This document shows positions 1-7,800 of a stretch of 10,000 bases of DNA, piece by piece. Every line of letters begins with the position of its first letter. Positions within the stretch are counted from its first letter, which is position 1. The notes under the pieces are model-generated. The model did not search any database. It was not told where the DNA came from and saw only the letters and a program-made list of their open reading frames with translations. The stretch covers positions 18,104,021 to 18,114,020 of the forward strand of contig CM018904.1 in NCBI GenBank assembly GCA_009663005.1. Direction: 5' to 3'. The DNA comes from Actinidia chinensis. Lineage: Eukaryota > Streptophyta > Magnoliopsida > Ericales > Actinidiaceae. A program made the translations under genes and the position numbers.

Positions 1-208
1 CTCTTCAGATTGTCATCTGTTTTAGTAGCCTTTGGAGTAATGTTGCGAGGTTGGTTAAATTTTCAAAAAAAATTAGTTGCTTGCTTAAATCACACAATGT
101 TATAACTAAATTGGACCAAAAAATAAGCAAAATCCACTTACTGATCATAGTTCTTGTTCATACGTTCTAATTTTCTCGGATAATTAACTATTGTTTTTAT
201 GCATTTAG

Positions 209-283
209 GTTCTTGAGCCCGCTATCTGTCGTCACTTTGTAGATTTTACTGGATTTGGGCTCTATGAGCTTGGTTTTCCTCTG
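209..283 (+). pseudogene. Exon-like island, gene not recognised
   Basis: This 75-bp stretch is open for exactly 25 codons. It is preceded by a TTTAG acceptor-type site at 204-208 and followed by a good plant donor (CTG|GTATGC). The frame starts VLEPAICRHF and ends YELGFPL, with a mixed, protein-like composition unlike the AT-rich flanks. It ends in phase 0, and the next island (577) starts in phase 0 with its AG acceptor at 575-576, so the two could be consecutive exons split by a ~290-bp intron with no other signal. I do not recognise the protein. It may be the end of a neighbouring gene or extra N-terminal exons joined to the MRL1-like remnant downstream. Because the downstream islands are broken, I class it as gene debris; a chance ORF remains possible. 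Confidence 0.35.
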
Positions 284-576
284 GTATGCATTTATTTGAT
301 ACTTTTGGGAGGAATAAATTTAAGTACATAGATTAGCTATTCATTGTTTAACCTTTTCTCTATCACTGTTGGGTATGAAGTTTTGCATTTTAATTTGTAG
401 TGTTGAAATGCGTGGAAATTGGACTTCCCCAGCTTATCTTTTTACTTATCTTTTCACAGGTGAAGTCGTAACGTCAATTTAGTGTTCATACAATTATCAG
501 CAAGTTTTTATGATCTGTCGATCTTTGATCTCAACATAGATGCCAGTGTCAATGGTTTTAATGTTTTTTTATGCAG

Positions 577-716
577 CATATACCTCACGTAATGAAAGGA
601 GAGAGTGGCAAATCTAGATAAGACTTTGAAAAATATGCTTTGGAGTTTCGAAGAATTGACACAAGAATAAACTGGATTGAGACTTTGAAAAAATAGAGAA
701 AATTAGATGGGACGAG
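577..716 (+). pseudogene. Broken exon remnant, gene not recognised
   Basis: After a T-rich tract and ATGCAG acceptor, one frame runs from 577 as HIPHVMKGESGKSR, meets TAA at 619-621, and continues as DFEKYALEFRRIDTRINWIE. A TAG follows at 694-696. The TAA is one C-to-T change from a glutamine codon. The TAG results from a run of six A (688-693) where seven would keep the frame open to a GAG|GTAGC donor at 716/717. With that base the exon would be 141 bp, a whole number of codons, matching phase 0 at the next exon (771). The spaced charged and aromatic residues look like real coding sequence with two disabling changes. I cannot name the protein. Confidence 0.4.
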
Positions 717-770
717 GTAGCTTAACTTAATGCTAGGACCAACTTTCTAATACTTATGCAAATCCTTTAG

Positions 771-1611
771 GTATCACGTCTGCTGTTTCTTGCGATTTCT
801 CAACAAGTCAGAGGTATTATGAGCCAGTTTGTTAAGAATCAGAGTTCGGGTATTCTTGGTCTTGAAAGAGTGATGTCTGCCAATGAAAGGAAGCATGCAG
901 TGAACGAAATGCATGAAAGCAGACATGAGGATGAGGATGAACTAGTGCAGCAACAACTTAAAAAAACTGTTTTGACAATGAAAGGAAGCATGCAGTGAAC
1001 GAAATGCATGAAAGCAGACATGAGGATGGGGATGAACTAGTGCAGCAACAACTTAAAAAAACTGTTTTGATGCCTGAAGAAACTCAGTGCTGACACAGTG
1101 CATGCCCTGGATTTAGTATTACTACTTCTAGTGTTGGTGATTCTATGTCCTCAAGAGAATCTGAAGTTACAGGCCTCTCTTATCCACCTTTTGTGATCAC
1201 CCAAACGGGTGTGCCACAGCCACTTCCTTGTATAACTGATTTCCCTAAACAGCAGTTTCATGGATATGCTCAGGAAAATGAGTTTGTATCTGAATTGCAT
1301 GCCCTAATTGCCAATTCCCAGTCAAGTGAAGCTACTGGCTTGTGTATAATGCACACATGGAGGTGGACGAGTATAAAAGACCCTTTTCTGAACTTATGGA
1401 AATGGTTGAAATCATCAGCTATATGGTGGTATCTTCAGAGAATCTGATCGTGAAAGGCTTTACACATTTTGCAAGGCAAATCAATCTGCAGTGAAATCTA
1501 AATCTAAGTTGAATGGTCTCTTCAAGATAAATATAGTCTCTTCTTTGACGAGGAAATCTACCACCAATGGAGTGAAATTGTCAAATCAGGACTTCAATCA
1601 TCGCACTGCAG
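771..1611 (+). pseudogene. MRL1: MRL1-like N-terminal exon, disrupted
   Basis: This is a remnant of the large exon encoding the low-complexity N-terminal part, before the PPR array, of MRL1, a chloroplast PPR protein needed for rbcL mRNA accumulation. It follows a TTTAG acceptor (766-770). The first codons read LAISQQVRGIMSQFV, recalling the conserved segment after the MRL1 membrane-like helix. The longest intact part is 1094-1345, including SMSSRESEVTG, PPFVITQTGVPQPLP and FVSELHALIANSQ. The tail carries FRESDRERLYTF, like the xxDLYTFYEA segment of known MRL1. Damage is clear: a 95-bp tandem duplication shifts the frame and gives a stop at 996-998; TGA lies at 1091-1093; the frame changes near 1336-1356 and again near 1415-1431. 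The likely donor is GCAG|GTTCTG at 1611/1612. The ATG at 1145 is internal, not a start. The gene assignment comes from recalled family features; that it is broken coding sequence is surer than its name. Confidence 0.6.
881..1070 (+). repeat. 95-bp perfect-border tandem duplication
   Basis: Copies at 881-975 and 976-1070 abut directly and differ at only one position (A934 versus G1029), 94 of 95 identical. Both run from CAATGAAAGGAAG to ACTGTTTTGA. Since 95 is not a multiple of three, the second copy is read two bases out of phase, which inserts a TGA at 996-998 in the upstream frame. The second copy's original frame coincides with the frame continuing to 1345, so removing one copy restores continuity except for the TGA at 1091. 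The near identity implies the duplication is young relative to the other repeats here, which are visibly diverged. Confidence 0.97.
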
Positions 1612-2206
1612 GTTCTGGCATTTTATGTTTTTGTCCGATAATTATTCAGTTTTAGTTGTAATTGAGCATAATCATTACTTTTTTCTCCTTAGAAACAATT
1701 GAAGGTTGAGCCTGGTCAAATTCTACCAGTAGAACAAAAAGTCCAACGATAGAACAATTAAGCTTGAGCCTCTGCTTGAATTTGACCGGTTTGTAGTAAT
1801 TGTTTCTTAGCTTCTGATTGACTTCTACTAGTAGAACCTCTAAAACCTCCAAAAATACTCCATCCAAATCCAAATCATTTCCGGCTTGATTCCGACACCT
1901 CTTTCGTCTTCAATTTAGCTTCAATAGACCTACAAAACAAATTTAAATACTTGCGTCAAACAACGGTTATATAGAACAAATAATATACGCAAATGTGATA
2001 AAGTAAGTGAGGAATACGTCGAAATATATCAATAAAACACATGAGTCACTTTGATTAAGGCATGTGCAAATGCTGGCCTGGTGAGATTTGTCTATTTTTC
2101 CATCAATGATACTCATCTTCCTGTTGTTATTATACAATCACTTTAATCTCATAACTTCTTGTCCGTACCCTATTTCAATTAACAATGCATAAAATTATTT
2201 CTACAG
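1612..2206. other. Intron-like gap where internal exons are missing
   Basis: No coding-like frame is seen between the two MRL1-like exons. In intact MRL1 genes several exons carrying the end of the N-terminal region and the first PPR repeats lie between these points, so about 600 bp cannot hold them and a deletion is inferred. The stretch starts with a donor-type GT at 1612 and ends in a pyrimidine-rich acceptor (ATTTCTACAG, 2197-2206). It holds the inverted repeat at 1689-1810 and a GTAGAAC/TAGAACAA-rich patch to about 1840; the rest is plain AT-rich DNA. Confidence 0.5.
1689..1810. repeat. Imperfect inverted repeat with palindromic motifs
   Basis: The left arm (1689-1723) and the reverse complement of the right arm (1778-1810) share AGAAACAATT at the outer end and GGTCAAATTC at the inner end, with a weak middle. 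The loop is about 54 bp. The motif TTCTACCAGTAGAA (1721-1734) nearly repeats as TTCTACTAGTAGAA (1823-1836), the latter a perfect 14-bp palindrome. The whole could be a fragment of a small foldback or MITE-type element inserted in the pseudogene. No convincing target-site duplication is seen, so the type is not assigned. Confidence 0.55.
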
Positions 2207-2391
2207 GTTGATCGGGCACGGGACGTATACAATATGATTGATCAATATAAAATCAAGGGCACTCCAGAGGTTTACATCATTGCTGTTAATAGTTGCAGCC
2301 AGACGGGTGATTGGGAGTTTGCCTATAGCGTGTAAAGTAACATGAAAGAAAAGGTGTCATCCCGATTGAGGTATTTCTTTCATACTTGTAT
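2207..2391 (+). pseudogene. MRL1: MRL1-like PPR exon, disrupted
   Basis: The frame from 2207 reads VDRARDVYNMIDQYKIKG, then TPEVYIIAVNSCSQTGDW, then EFAYSV, and hits TAA at 2333-2335. This matches the PPR segment of MRL1 (pattern GQVDRAREVYxMIxKYxIKGTPEVYTIAVNxCSxxGDW), so it covers most of one P-class PPR helix pair, which binds RNA in the stroma in the intact protein. The stop replaces the expected Tyr (TAA for TAT or TAC). A single A is missing near 2347-2352, so the following GVIPxEVFLS segment is only readable in the next frame (2353-2382), after which similarity fades. The start is fixed by the CTACAG acceptor at 2201-2206. Retained exon borders argue against a processed pseudogene. No further PPR exons were found downstream, so the copy is truncated at both ends. 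Confidence 0.72.
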
Positions 2392-3145
2392 GGGTAATAT
2401 AACATGACAAACAAAAGTAAGAAACCTCGTGTTTACGTTAGAAGGTTTTGATCTCAACTTTTGTTCGTAGTGTATTAGACGATTTTGATCTCATAGCATT
2501 GAGATGATTTAGGATTCGTAGAGAAATGGAGACTAAGAGGCATATCAAATGTTATGTGAGTATCGTATAGATCGTGTGTTCCAGCATTACAGATTATAGA
2601 ATTGTGGATTTTAGGCAATACACAATTCATGAGAAAGCTTTGAAGATCTGAAATTTTGTAGAAACGCAAAACTATTAATTTTTTAGTATGGTTTTATATA
2701 GACTTAAGAGACTTCTTATACCAATTAGGACTAGGATTCCCAATGAAAAAAGGAAACTAAAAAACTTTAGACTTCTAAAACTTGTCCAATATAAAAGTTG
2801 AGTCAGATATAAAATCTAAATAAAAAAAAAAAAAATTAACCCATACTATGACCCATGTCCAGCAATTCCAAAAGCTACCAAAATACCCTTAAAACAAATC
2901 TAGAAAACATAATAAAAATGACAAGAGTAATACATAACCTAGAAGTCACTAATGTATGACTTTAATAATAGTTAAAACTTAATGACAAACTAATCCTATT
3001 GGCCATAAGCATGTTTGGTATGAAACTAAGCAATTTCCAAACTTGATTCCTTTTTTAATTTCAATTTGTCTTTCTCCTCTTCTGGGCTGCATTGGAAAAA
3101 AACTTATTATAAAGCATTATTTGGACACTTGAGAAAACTTGCATT
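2392..3145. other. AT-rich non-coding stretch, possibly old transposon DNA
   Basis: No supported gene is present. The stretch is very AT-rich with a 14-base A run (2822-2835). The part from about 2690 to 2990 (AAAAGGAAACTAAAAAAC, ATACCCTTAAAAC, GAAAACATAATAAAAATGAC) has the look of plant LTR-retrotransposon long terminal repeats, but I see no paired terminal repeats, primer binding site or TG...CA ends, so this is only an impression. A 64-codon frame on the - strand (2475-2669) has no recognisable features. Confidence 0.3.
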
Positions 3146-4162
3146 GCAAACTATTAACTATCCCTTATTTTTCCTCTTTATTTTTCTTTTTCTAATCTCA
3201 TCTTTGTTTTTGGCTCCCATATATAATCTAGATAAATTGTTGAAAGGGGGAAGATTACCTTAAAAATGCCAATTTCTCCTTATTTGTTATTTATTTGGTT
3301 GATTTGTCTTTTTTTGCTGTTTGTTTTTCATCCAAAGAGTTATGTTTAGTACTACTCACTTTGTAGAGAGTACAACCTCAATGTGGCTTTGCAGAGAAGA
3401 ATTTCTCAAAGGATGTTGAAAGGTTGCGTCAGAAGGATTGCTTCTCCATAATTCTTTGTTTTAAGTAGCAGCTTTCCTAAGCTTGTTACTTTACATATAT
3501 TTCTCTGTTGAGTCCCTTTTACTTCTACTATTAGAGCATTTACTTTGCTTCTTCAACATGGGGCAGACAGAGACAAAGATTCTTGAACAACTTGAGCTCT
3601 ATTTCAAGGACTGCATTTGCAAACAAAAGATCAAACTGCATGCATAAGATCCCTAGAGATCAATAAAAATTACTTTTTTCTTGAAATCTTTGTTGTCTCA
3701 TTTCATTTGTTGGCAATTTTTTCTTTGGTTCATAGGATATGAAAATATGAAATATGTGTTGTGGTCATGAAAGGAACTCTATCTTAGGCAGATCTATGTC
3801 AACAAGCCCAGAGTCTTTTTAGCTAATGGTAAAGACCGATAACTGTTAAATTTTAGCAAGTTTACAGGAGAGGACCTTTTGTGTTTGTGTGGTTGATATT
3901 GCCTCAAGCAAAACTTTCTTGATCAAGTGAATTTAGAATCTGAAGTTCATGCACTGATGCTCTTTAATTCAATACGTTAGGTAAAATTTATCCTAAATTT
4001 TATATCTAAGGATGTGACAAATTTAAACACACTACACTAAAACTTGCTCAATCATCGGTCTCAACCGTCTAGGGACAGTTGTGTGGACCAACAATATCTT
4101 TCTTTTTGGATCAATAGATTGAGCACGTTTGTATTATACAAATGGTAGGGTTTTGCACAACA
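3146..4162 (+). repeat. Segmental duplication copy A (~1 kb)
   Basis: It aligns along its length, in the same orientation, with 7801-8818. It opens with GCAAACTATT in both copies and ends near GGTAGG-TTTGCAC. Identical blocks include a 27-bp run around GTTGAAAGGGGGAAGATT (from ~3230) and a 28-bp run around CATCCAAAGAGTTATG (from ~3325). Overall identity by eye is roughly 75-85%, with small indels. Neither copy has a long open frame. A short island at 3391-3435 (GCAGAGAAGAATTTCTCAAAGG) aligns without gaps with copy B and is open in the same frame in both (EKNFSKDV core), so a vanished exon may lie inside. No terminal inverted repeats or target-site duplications were seen. It could be a dispersed repeat or part of a duplicated gene region. 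Confidence 0.9.
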
Positions 4163-4180
4163 TAATTTATGTAGTTGTGT

Positions 4181-4812
4181 ATCAATACTATGACCTGAAA
4201 AATGTGTGCATTGATTTTAACTCGTGGTACAATTTCCATTGGTGTCTTAAATTCTAAGACCCAATTTTTGCTTCGTAGCCGTCCCGGTGTTCATTGAATT
4301 CTAAAACTGTTCAAGATTACCTTTTATTGGCTGGAAGTCAATTGTACAGGTGTATAATACCCCGTGAAGCAATTGACTCGGAGTATAATTTTGCGTCAAA
4401 ACAGTTGCAATGCATCTTGTGAAGGTGCTTTGCAACTTACCTTCATTGCAACTTGTTAAGAGCTCGCCTCCATAGTTGAATCTACAGGGACTTCTTCCTC
4501 AATCATTGGTAAGGAGTTTCTTTGCAAGTATAATGATTTATTATATAGATTAATTATGTAACAATAGATGGGTAAAATGAATCCATAGTTATATCTTATA
4601 ATTATAGATGGTTTGTTACATTGGACAGATACATGGTCTAATGATTTTTGGGGAATACTCTGAATCTATTCCTGTTGTACGTTGGTATGTCATGTTGCCT
4701 TATTGGATGGCATGACATGTCTATAGCAGAATCTAGATTTGTTGTTGAATCACATAAGTATTTAGCTACATCACATGGACTTGGGAATGGAATCAAGTGC
4801 TGGTATGTGTCT
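4181..4812 (+). repeat. Local repeat unit R1 (~0.63 kb)
   Basis: It starts at ATCAATACTATGACCTG immediately after copy A and matches R2 (5257-5945) to about GGACTTG...TCAAGTGCTG. Shared blocks include GTTCATTGA(A/G)TTCTAAAA, AGAGCTCGCC, GGGACTTCTTCCTCA, GGATGGCATG(A/C)CATGTCTATAGCAG and a CACA(T/C)AAGTATTT segment. Inside, a ~113-bp subunit starting CCATAGTT is repeated (4470 and 4583), and R2 has the same internal repeat, so it predates the R1/R2 split. A 73-codon frame at 4648-4869 crosses the R1 border and is broken in R2, so it is not a gene. The nature of the repeat is unknown. Confidence 0.88.
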
Positions 4813-4826
4813 GCTACTCTTGTTCA

Positions 4827-4910
4827 AGGACCCAAACTTTGCTTTGCAGAGTTGTCCTATGTTCATTGAGTTCTAAAACTGTTCAAGATTGACTTTGATT
4901 GGACGGACGA
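4827..4910 (+). repeat. Partial third copy of the R-repeat head
   Basis: Directly after R1, about 84 bp (AGGACCCAAACTTTGC ... TTGATTGGACGG) match R1 at 4256-4335 and R2 at about 5322-5405. The shared core is GTTCATTGAGTTCTAAAACT. Similarity stops near 4910, so this is a truncated tandem copy and shows that the R repeat once formed, or began to form, a head-to-tail array with a period near 570 bp. Confidence 0.85.
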
Positions 4911-5037
4911 CAATAGTATAGTCCACATATGAAAGCAATGATATACTTTTTGTATTTATTTATTAATTGGTTATAGTCTGCATATCTCCTGATGTGTAAT
5001 TTGCTTGATAGGGACTAACTTTTGCACTATTGTCTAG

Positions 5038-5234
5038 AAGTTCGAAAAAGATTTGTGTAAGCTTCCAGACATGAAGCAGGTAGTTTCTAGCATCTTTACT
5101 GGCACACAAACTTCGGTGGTGTCATGTACTTGTTAAATTATTACAACAACGTTCCTGATTGTCGACATATTCAATGCAGTGAAGATGCAAATAAAGCGGT
5201 TCTATATGTGGATGCACAAAGAAGCAGCTTCAAG
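5038..5234 (+). other. Two weak exon-like islands in the R1-R2 spacer
   Basis: The only non-repeat DNA between the R copies (about 4911-5256) holds two short open stretches with splice-type borders. One is 5038-5079 (TCTAG acceptor, CAG|GTAG donor), reading KFEKDLCKLPDMKQ. The other is 5180-5234 (ATGCAG acceptor, AAG|GTTC donor), reading EDANKAVLYVDAQRSSFK. The compositions look protein-like, but the phases do not join (the first ends in phase 0, the second is open only in phase 1). I do not recognise a gene. This may be decayed exon sequence or chance. Confidence 0.18.
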
Positions 5235-5256
5235 GTTCATGTTAGCTTTATTATAT

Positions 5257-5945
5257 ATCAATATTATGACCTGGGAAATGTGTGCATAGTGTTTAAATCG
5301 TGATATAATTTCCATTGATGTCTTCCCAAATTCTGCTTTGCGGTTGTCCTCCTGATGTTCATTGAGTTCTAAAATTGTTAAAGATTGCCGTTGATTGCAT
5401 GGAAGCCAATCATGCAGGCCATACAATACTTTGTGAAGGTATTGATATGGAGTAAGATTATGGATTAGAACAGTTACGGAGGTGGAGTCTAGCTTTAGAA
5501 AATACTTTAGGGTGCATGGCAACTTGTAAGAGCTCGCCCATCATGACTCCATAGTTGAATCTTATAGGGACTTCTTCCTCATTCATTGATTGGTAAGGAG
5601 TTACTTTGCTACTATGATGATTTGTTAAATAATAATTATGCAAAAATAGATGGGGGAAAATGAATCCATAGTTAAATCTTATAAGGGGCTTCTTCATCAT
5701 TTGCTACAATGCTGATTTGTTATAGATTAATAATGAAATAATAGATTGGAGAAGCAATCTTGGAAAGATATATTGTCTGAGGATTGGGGAATAAAAGGAA
5801 TTTGTTCCTGTCTGTATGTTGGTATGTTATGTTGCCTTCATTGGATGGCATGCCATGTCTATAGCAGGATGTAGTTTTGTTTCCGAATCACACAAGTATT
5901 TTGCTACATGACATGGACTTGTGGAATCAGGTGCTGCTATGAGTC
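5257..5945 (+). repeat. Local repeat unit R2 (~0.69 kb)
   Basis: This is a direct copy of R1, offset by 1,076 bp, starting ATCAATATTATGACCTG and ending near GGACTTGTGGAATCAGGTGC. It contains the same internal CCATAGTT subrepeat (5549 and 5666, period ~117 bp) and extra bases relative to R1 around 5440-5520 and 5690-5760. Divergence by eye is similar to that of the A/B pair, so both duplications are old. Two - strand frames (5202-5522 and 5458-5700) lie across it but are not conserved in R1, so no gene is called. Confidence 0.88.
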
Positions 5946-6841
5946 TTAGTATCTAATACCATTATTCAACGGCTCATATTATAAAGGCAAAATGATTCTG
6001 ACAAACCAAACAAAACATTTTACGTATAAAATGGAAATTATACCAAACTCAACTATTTTTGCGTGCTCGTTGGGTGCATGTCCATCTAGGCATATCGGAC
6101 ATATACCCCGTATTTTTACCCCAAGTATCGAATGTCGACGCTAGGATAGAATGGGTTTTTATGTGTGTGACCATAGCATTACTACTTGCTTATTGAGATT
6201 CATTTCAAAATGGTTTAAGTTATTGCTTGTGTGCATATGACATACCTTTTCTTCTCTTATGTGTATGAATGGGAATTTGCTTTAGGGTCAGCCTTAGGTC
6301 ATGCTGGCCTGTTAACTTTCTATCAAAAATATCAACTGATACTTCACCATGAAAACAGTTTGGATATTGTGCATGCCTTTTTGCTTAGTTTTGGTTTTAC
6401 TCTCTAGACCATGCCTTAGATATTAATTAATATAGCTGCTATAATAACAATTTCTGGAGGTCTCCTGCATTGCTACATTATACATTTGGTAGAAACCTAC
6501 TTATTTCGAGCTCAAGGTTGTGTTCAAGTGCTGAAAAGAGGTTAAAAAAAAAAAATTCATCCTCATACAAATTACAATAATGCCAGTCCCTTTTATCTTG
6601 CATGGTTAAAATGTCTTGCGTTTAATCTCAAGGTTGTCCTGTATGGATGAAGTGCCAAAGCACTAAAAGTTTATACCATCCTTTTCCTTGAAGTGGTCTC
6701 TAGGAATGAACAAATTTGTTCCCAGTGATGTTACCGTTTGTCATTCCCAGCTGTGCAAGGTTCATCCTGCTTGCTGGCCCTAACATGGATGTCGATGGGG
6801 ACCGGGAAATCTGATCTTCTCCACCAAGTTTGCTTGGCTGT
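5946..6841. other. Non-coding stretch, nothing recognised
   Basis: No ORF above 60 codons, RNA gene or repeat was found. A relatively GC-rich patch at 6061-6150 (GTGCATGTCCATCTAGGC, ATCGAATGTCGACGCTAGG) and another near 6770-6815 differ from the surrounding AT-rich DNA and may be fragments of older elements. A 12-base A run lies at 6544-6555. Confidence 0.4.
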
Positions 6842-7106
6842 ATTTTTTTTGTTTTTGTTTTTTCTGATTGAATTACAAGAAAAGGCAGAGGAAACTATAT
6901 ATTAAAAGAACAGAGAAACCAATAGAGCAACAAGACAAAAAAAGCAGCAGAGCAAACCCAACCAAAGATCAAATGATGATGTCCACAGACATATAAGAAA
7001 AGGACCAATCATTTTGACAGGACAAAATTCTACGTTTATTTTCAAGATAAGGGATGATTGATCAGTGAGGATGAGTTATGCTGCCCAAACAACAACTGAT
7101 CACAAT
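6842..7106 (-). mobile_element. Possible short retroposon (SINE or truncated LINE end)
   Basis: On the - strand this ~265-bp stretch ends in an A-rich tail, seen on the + strand as T-runs broken by G (6843-6866). It is preceded by a gene-end-like sequence containing TTCTTGTAATTCAATCAG. The octamer TTGGCTGT lies immediately outside both ends (6834-6841 and 7107-7114), as a target-site duplication would. Size and tail suit a SINE or a 5'-truncated LINE, but no tRNA-type A/B boxes or reverse-transcriptase remnant were recognised. An 8-bp match can occur by chance. Confidence 0.3.
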
Positions 7107-7114
7107 TTGGCTGT

Positions 7115-7800
7115 GTTTTGGCCCACGTAAGGTTATGTTCATGTGTCTCCATTGTTTTTGCTTATTGCCTTTTTATTTCTTTTACGTTTAGTTCCTGAAT
7201 AAAGTTTTGAAACATCACCCATTGATTGAATCATTATTAAGATGGCAGCAAAAGATCATACAACGGCAGGCAGGCTAAGTACACTTCTGACAGATCTTTT
7301 TGAAACTGCAATCTATGCTGATGAGTTTCCTTTTAACTGCTCAAGCAAACTCTTATAGTATAGCAAAATATTTTGATTATACATGACAGCCAAACAAGTA
7401 CCATGCAATTCTTTGTTAATGTCTTGCACACATGCCATATGAAGGTTTTGTAATTTATCTTGTTATGTAATTCATTAGCATGCGTACATTTGTAGTTGTG
7501 TAGAAAAAATGCTGGGAGTTTAGTTCAGGGCATATGGACAAGGTGGTAATAGCTGTGGCTGCTTTTTTCTGTATTTTTTCCATTCATGGATAAATCAATT
7601 ATGTGAAATCGAGTTAGAGTATCTCATTGTCTATTATTTATAGTCACCTGGTCATTGATGATAATCATTTCAATCGTTGTTGGAACGTATGGACAACTTC
7701 TAGGAACGTTTTGACTTGGATGCACTCAATTGGAATATAAAAGGCTAGCAGATGGTTCATGTCCATTTAGTACACTCTGCCCAAGGTTTGTATAATTTGT
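7115..7800. other. Non-coding stretch, nothing recognised
   Basis: AT-rich with no open frame over 60 codons and no repeat shared with the rest of the window that I could see. It separates the possible retroposon from copy B of the ~1-kb duplication. Confidence 0.4.

Noticed and set aside
839..1021. 60-codon - strand ORF rich in Ser and Cys
   Set aside because: It is the antisense shadow of the disrupted exon and its tandem duplication; the sense frame carries the recognisable sequence.
1145..1447. 100-codon + strand ORF as an independent gene
   Set aside because: Its first ~67 codons are an internal part of the MRL1-like exon, its ATG is an internal Met, and its last third is a wrong-frame reading after a frameshift.
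1652..1873. 73-codon - strand ORF
   Set aside because: It spans the inverted repeat in the exon-loss gap; its repetitive Leu/Val/Glu reading comes from the GTAGAAC-type motifs.
2440..2990. Solo LTR of a retrotransposon
   Set aside because: It has an LTR-like flavour only; no TG...CA ends, target-site duplication or partner repeat could be located, so it is mentioned only as a possibility.
4648..4869. 73-codon + strand ORF
   Set aside because: It crosses from R1 into the partial third copy, and the matching R2 sequence has frame-breaking differences.
5202..5522. 106-codon - strand ORF, the longest in the window
   Set aside because: It lies across the R2 border, has no recognisable motif and is not conserved in R1.
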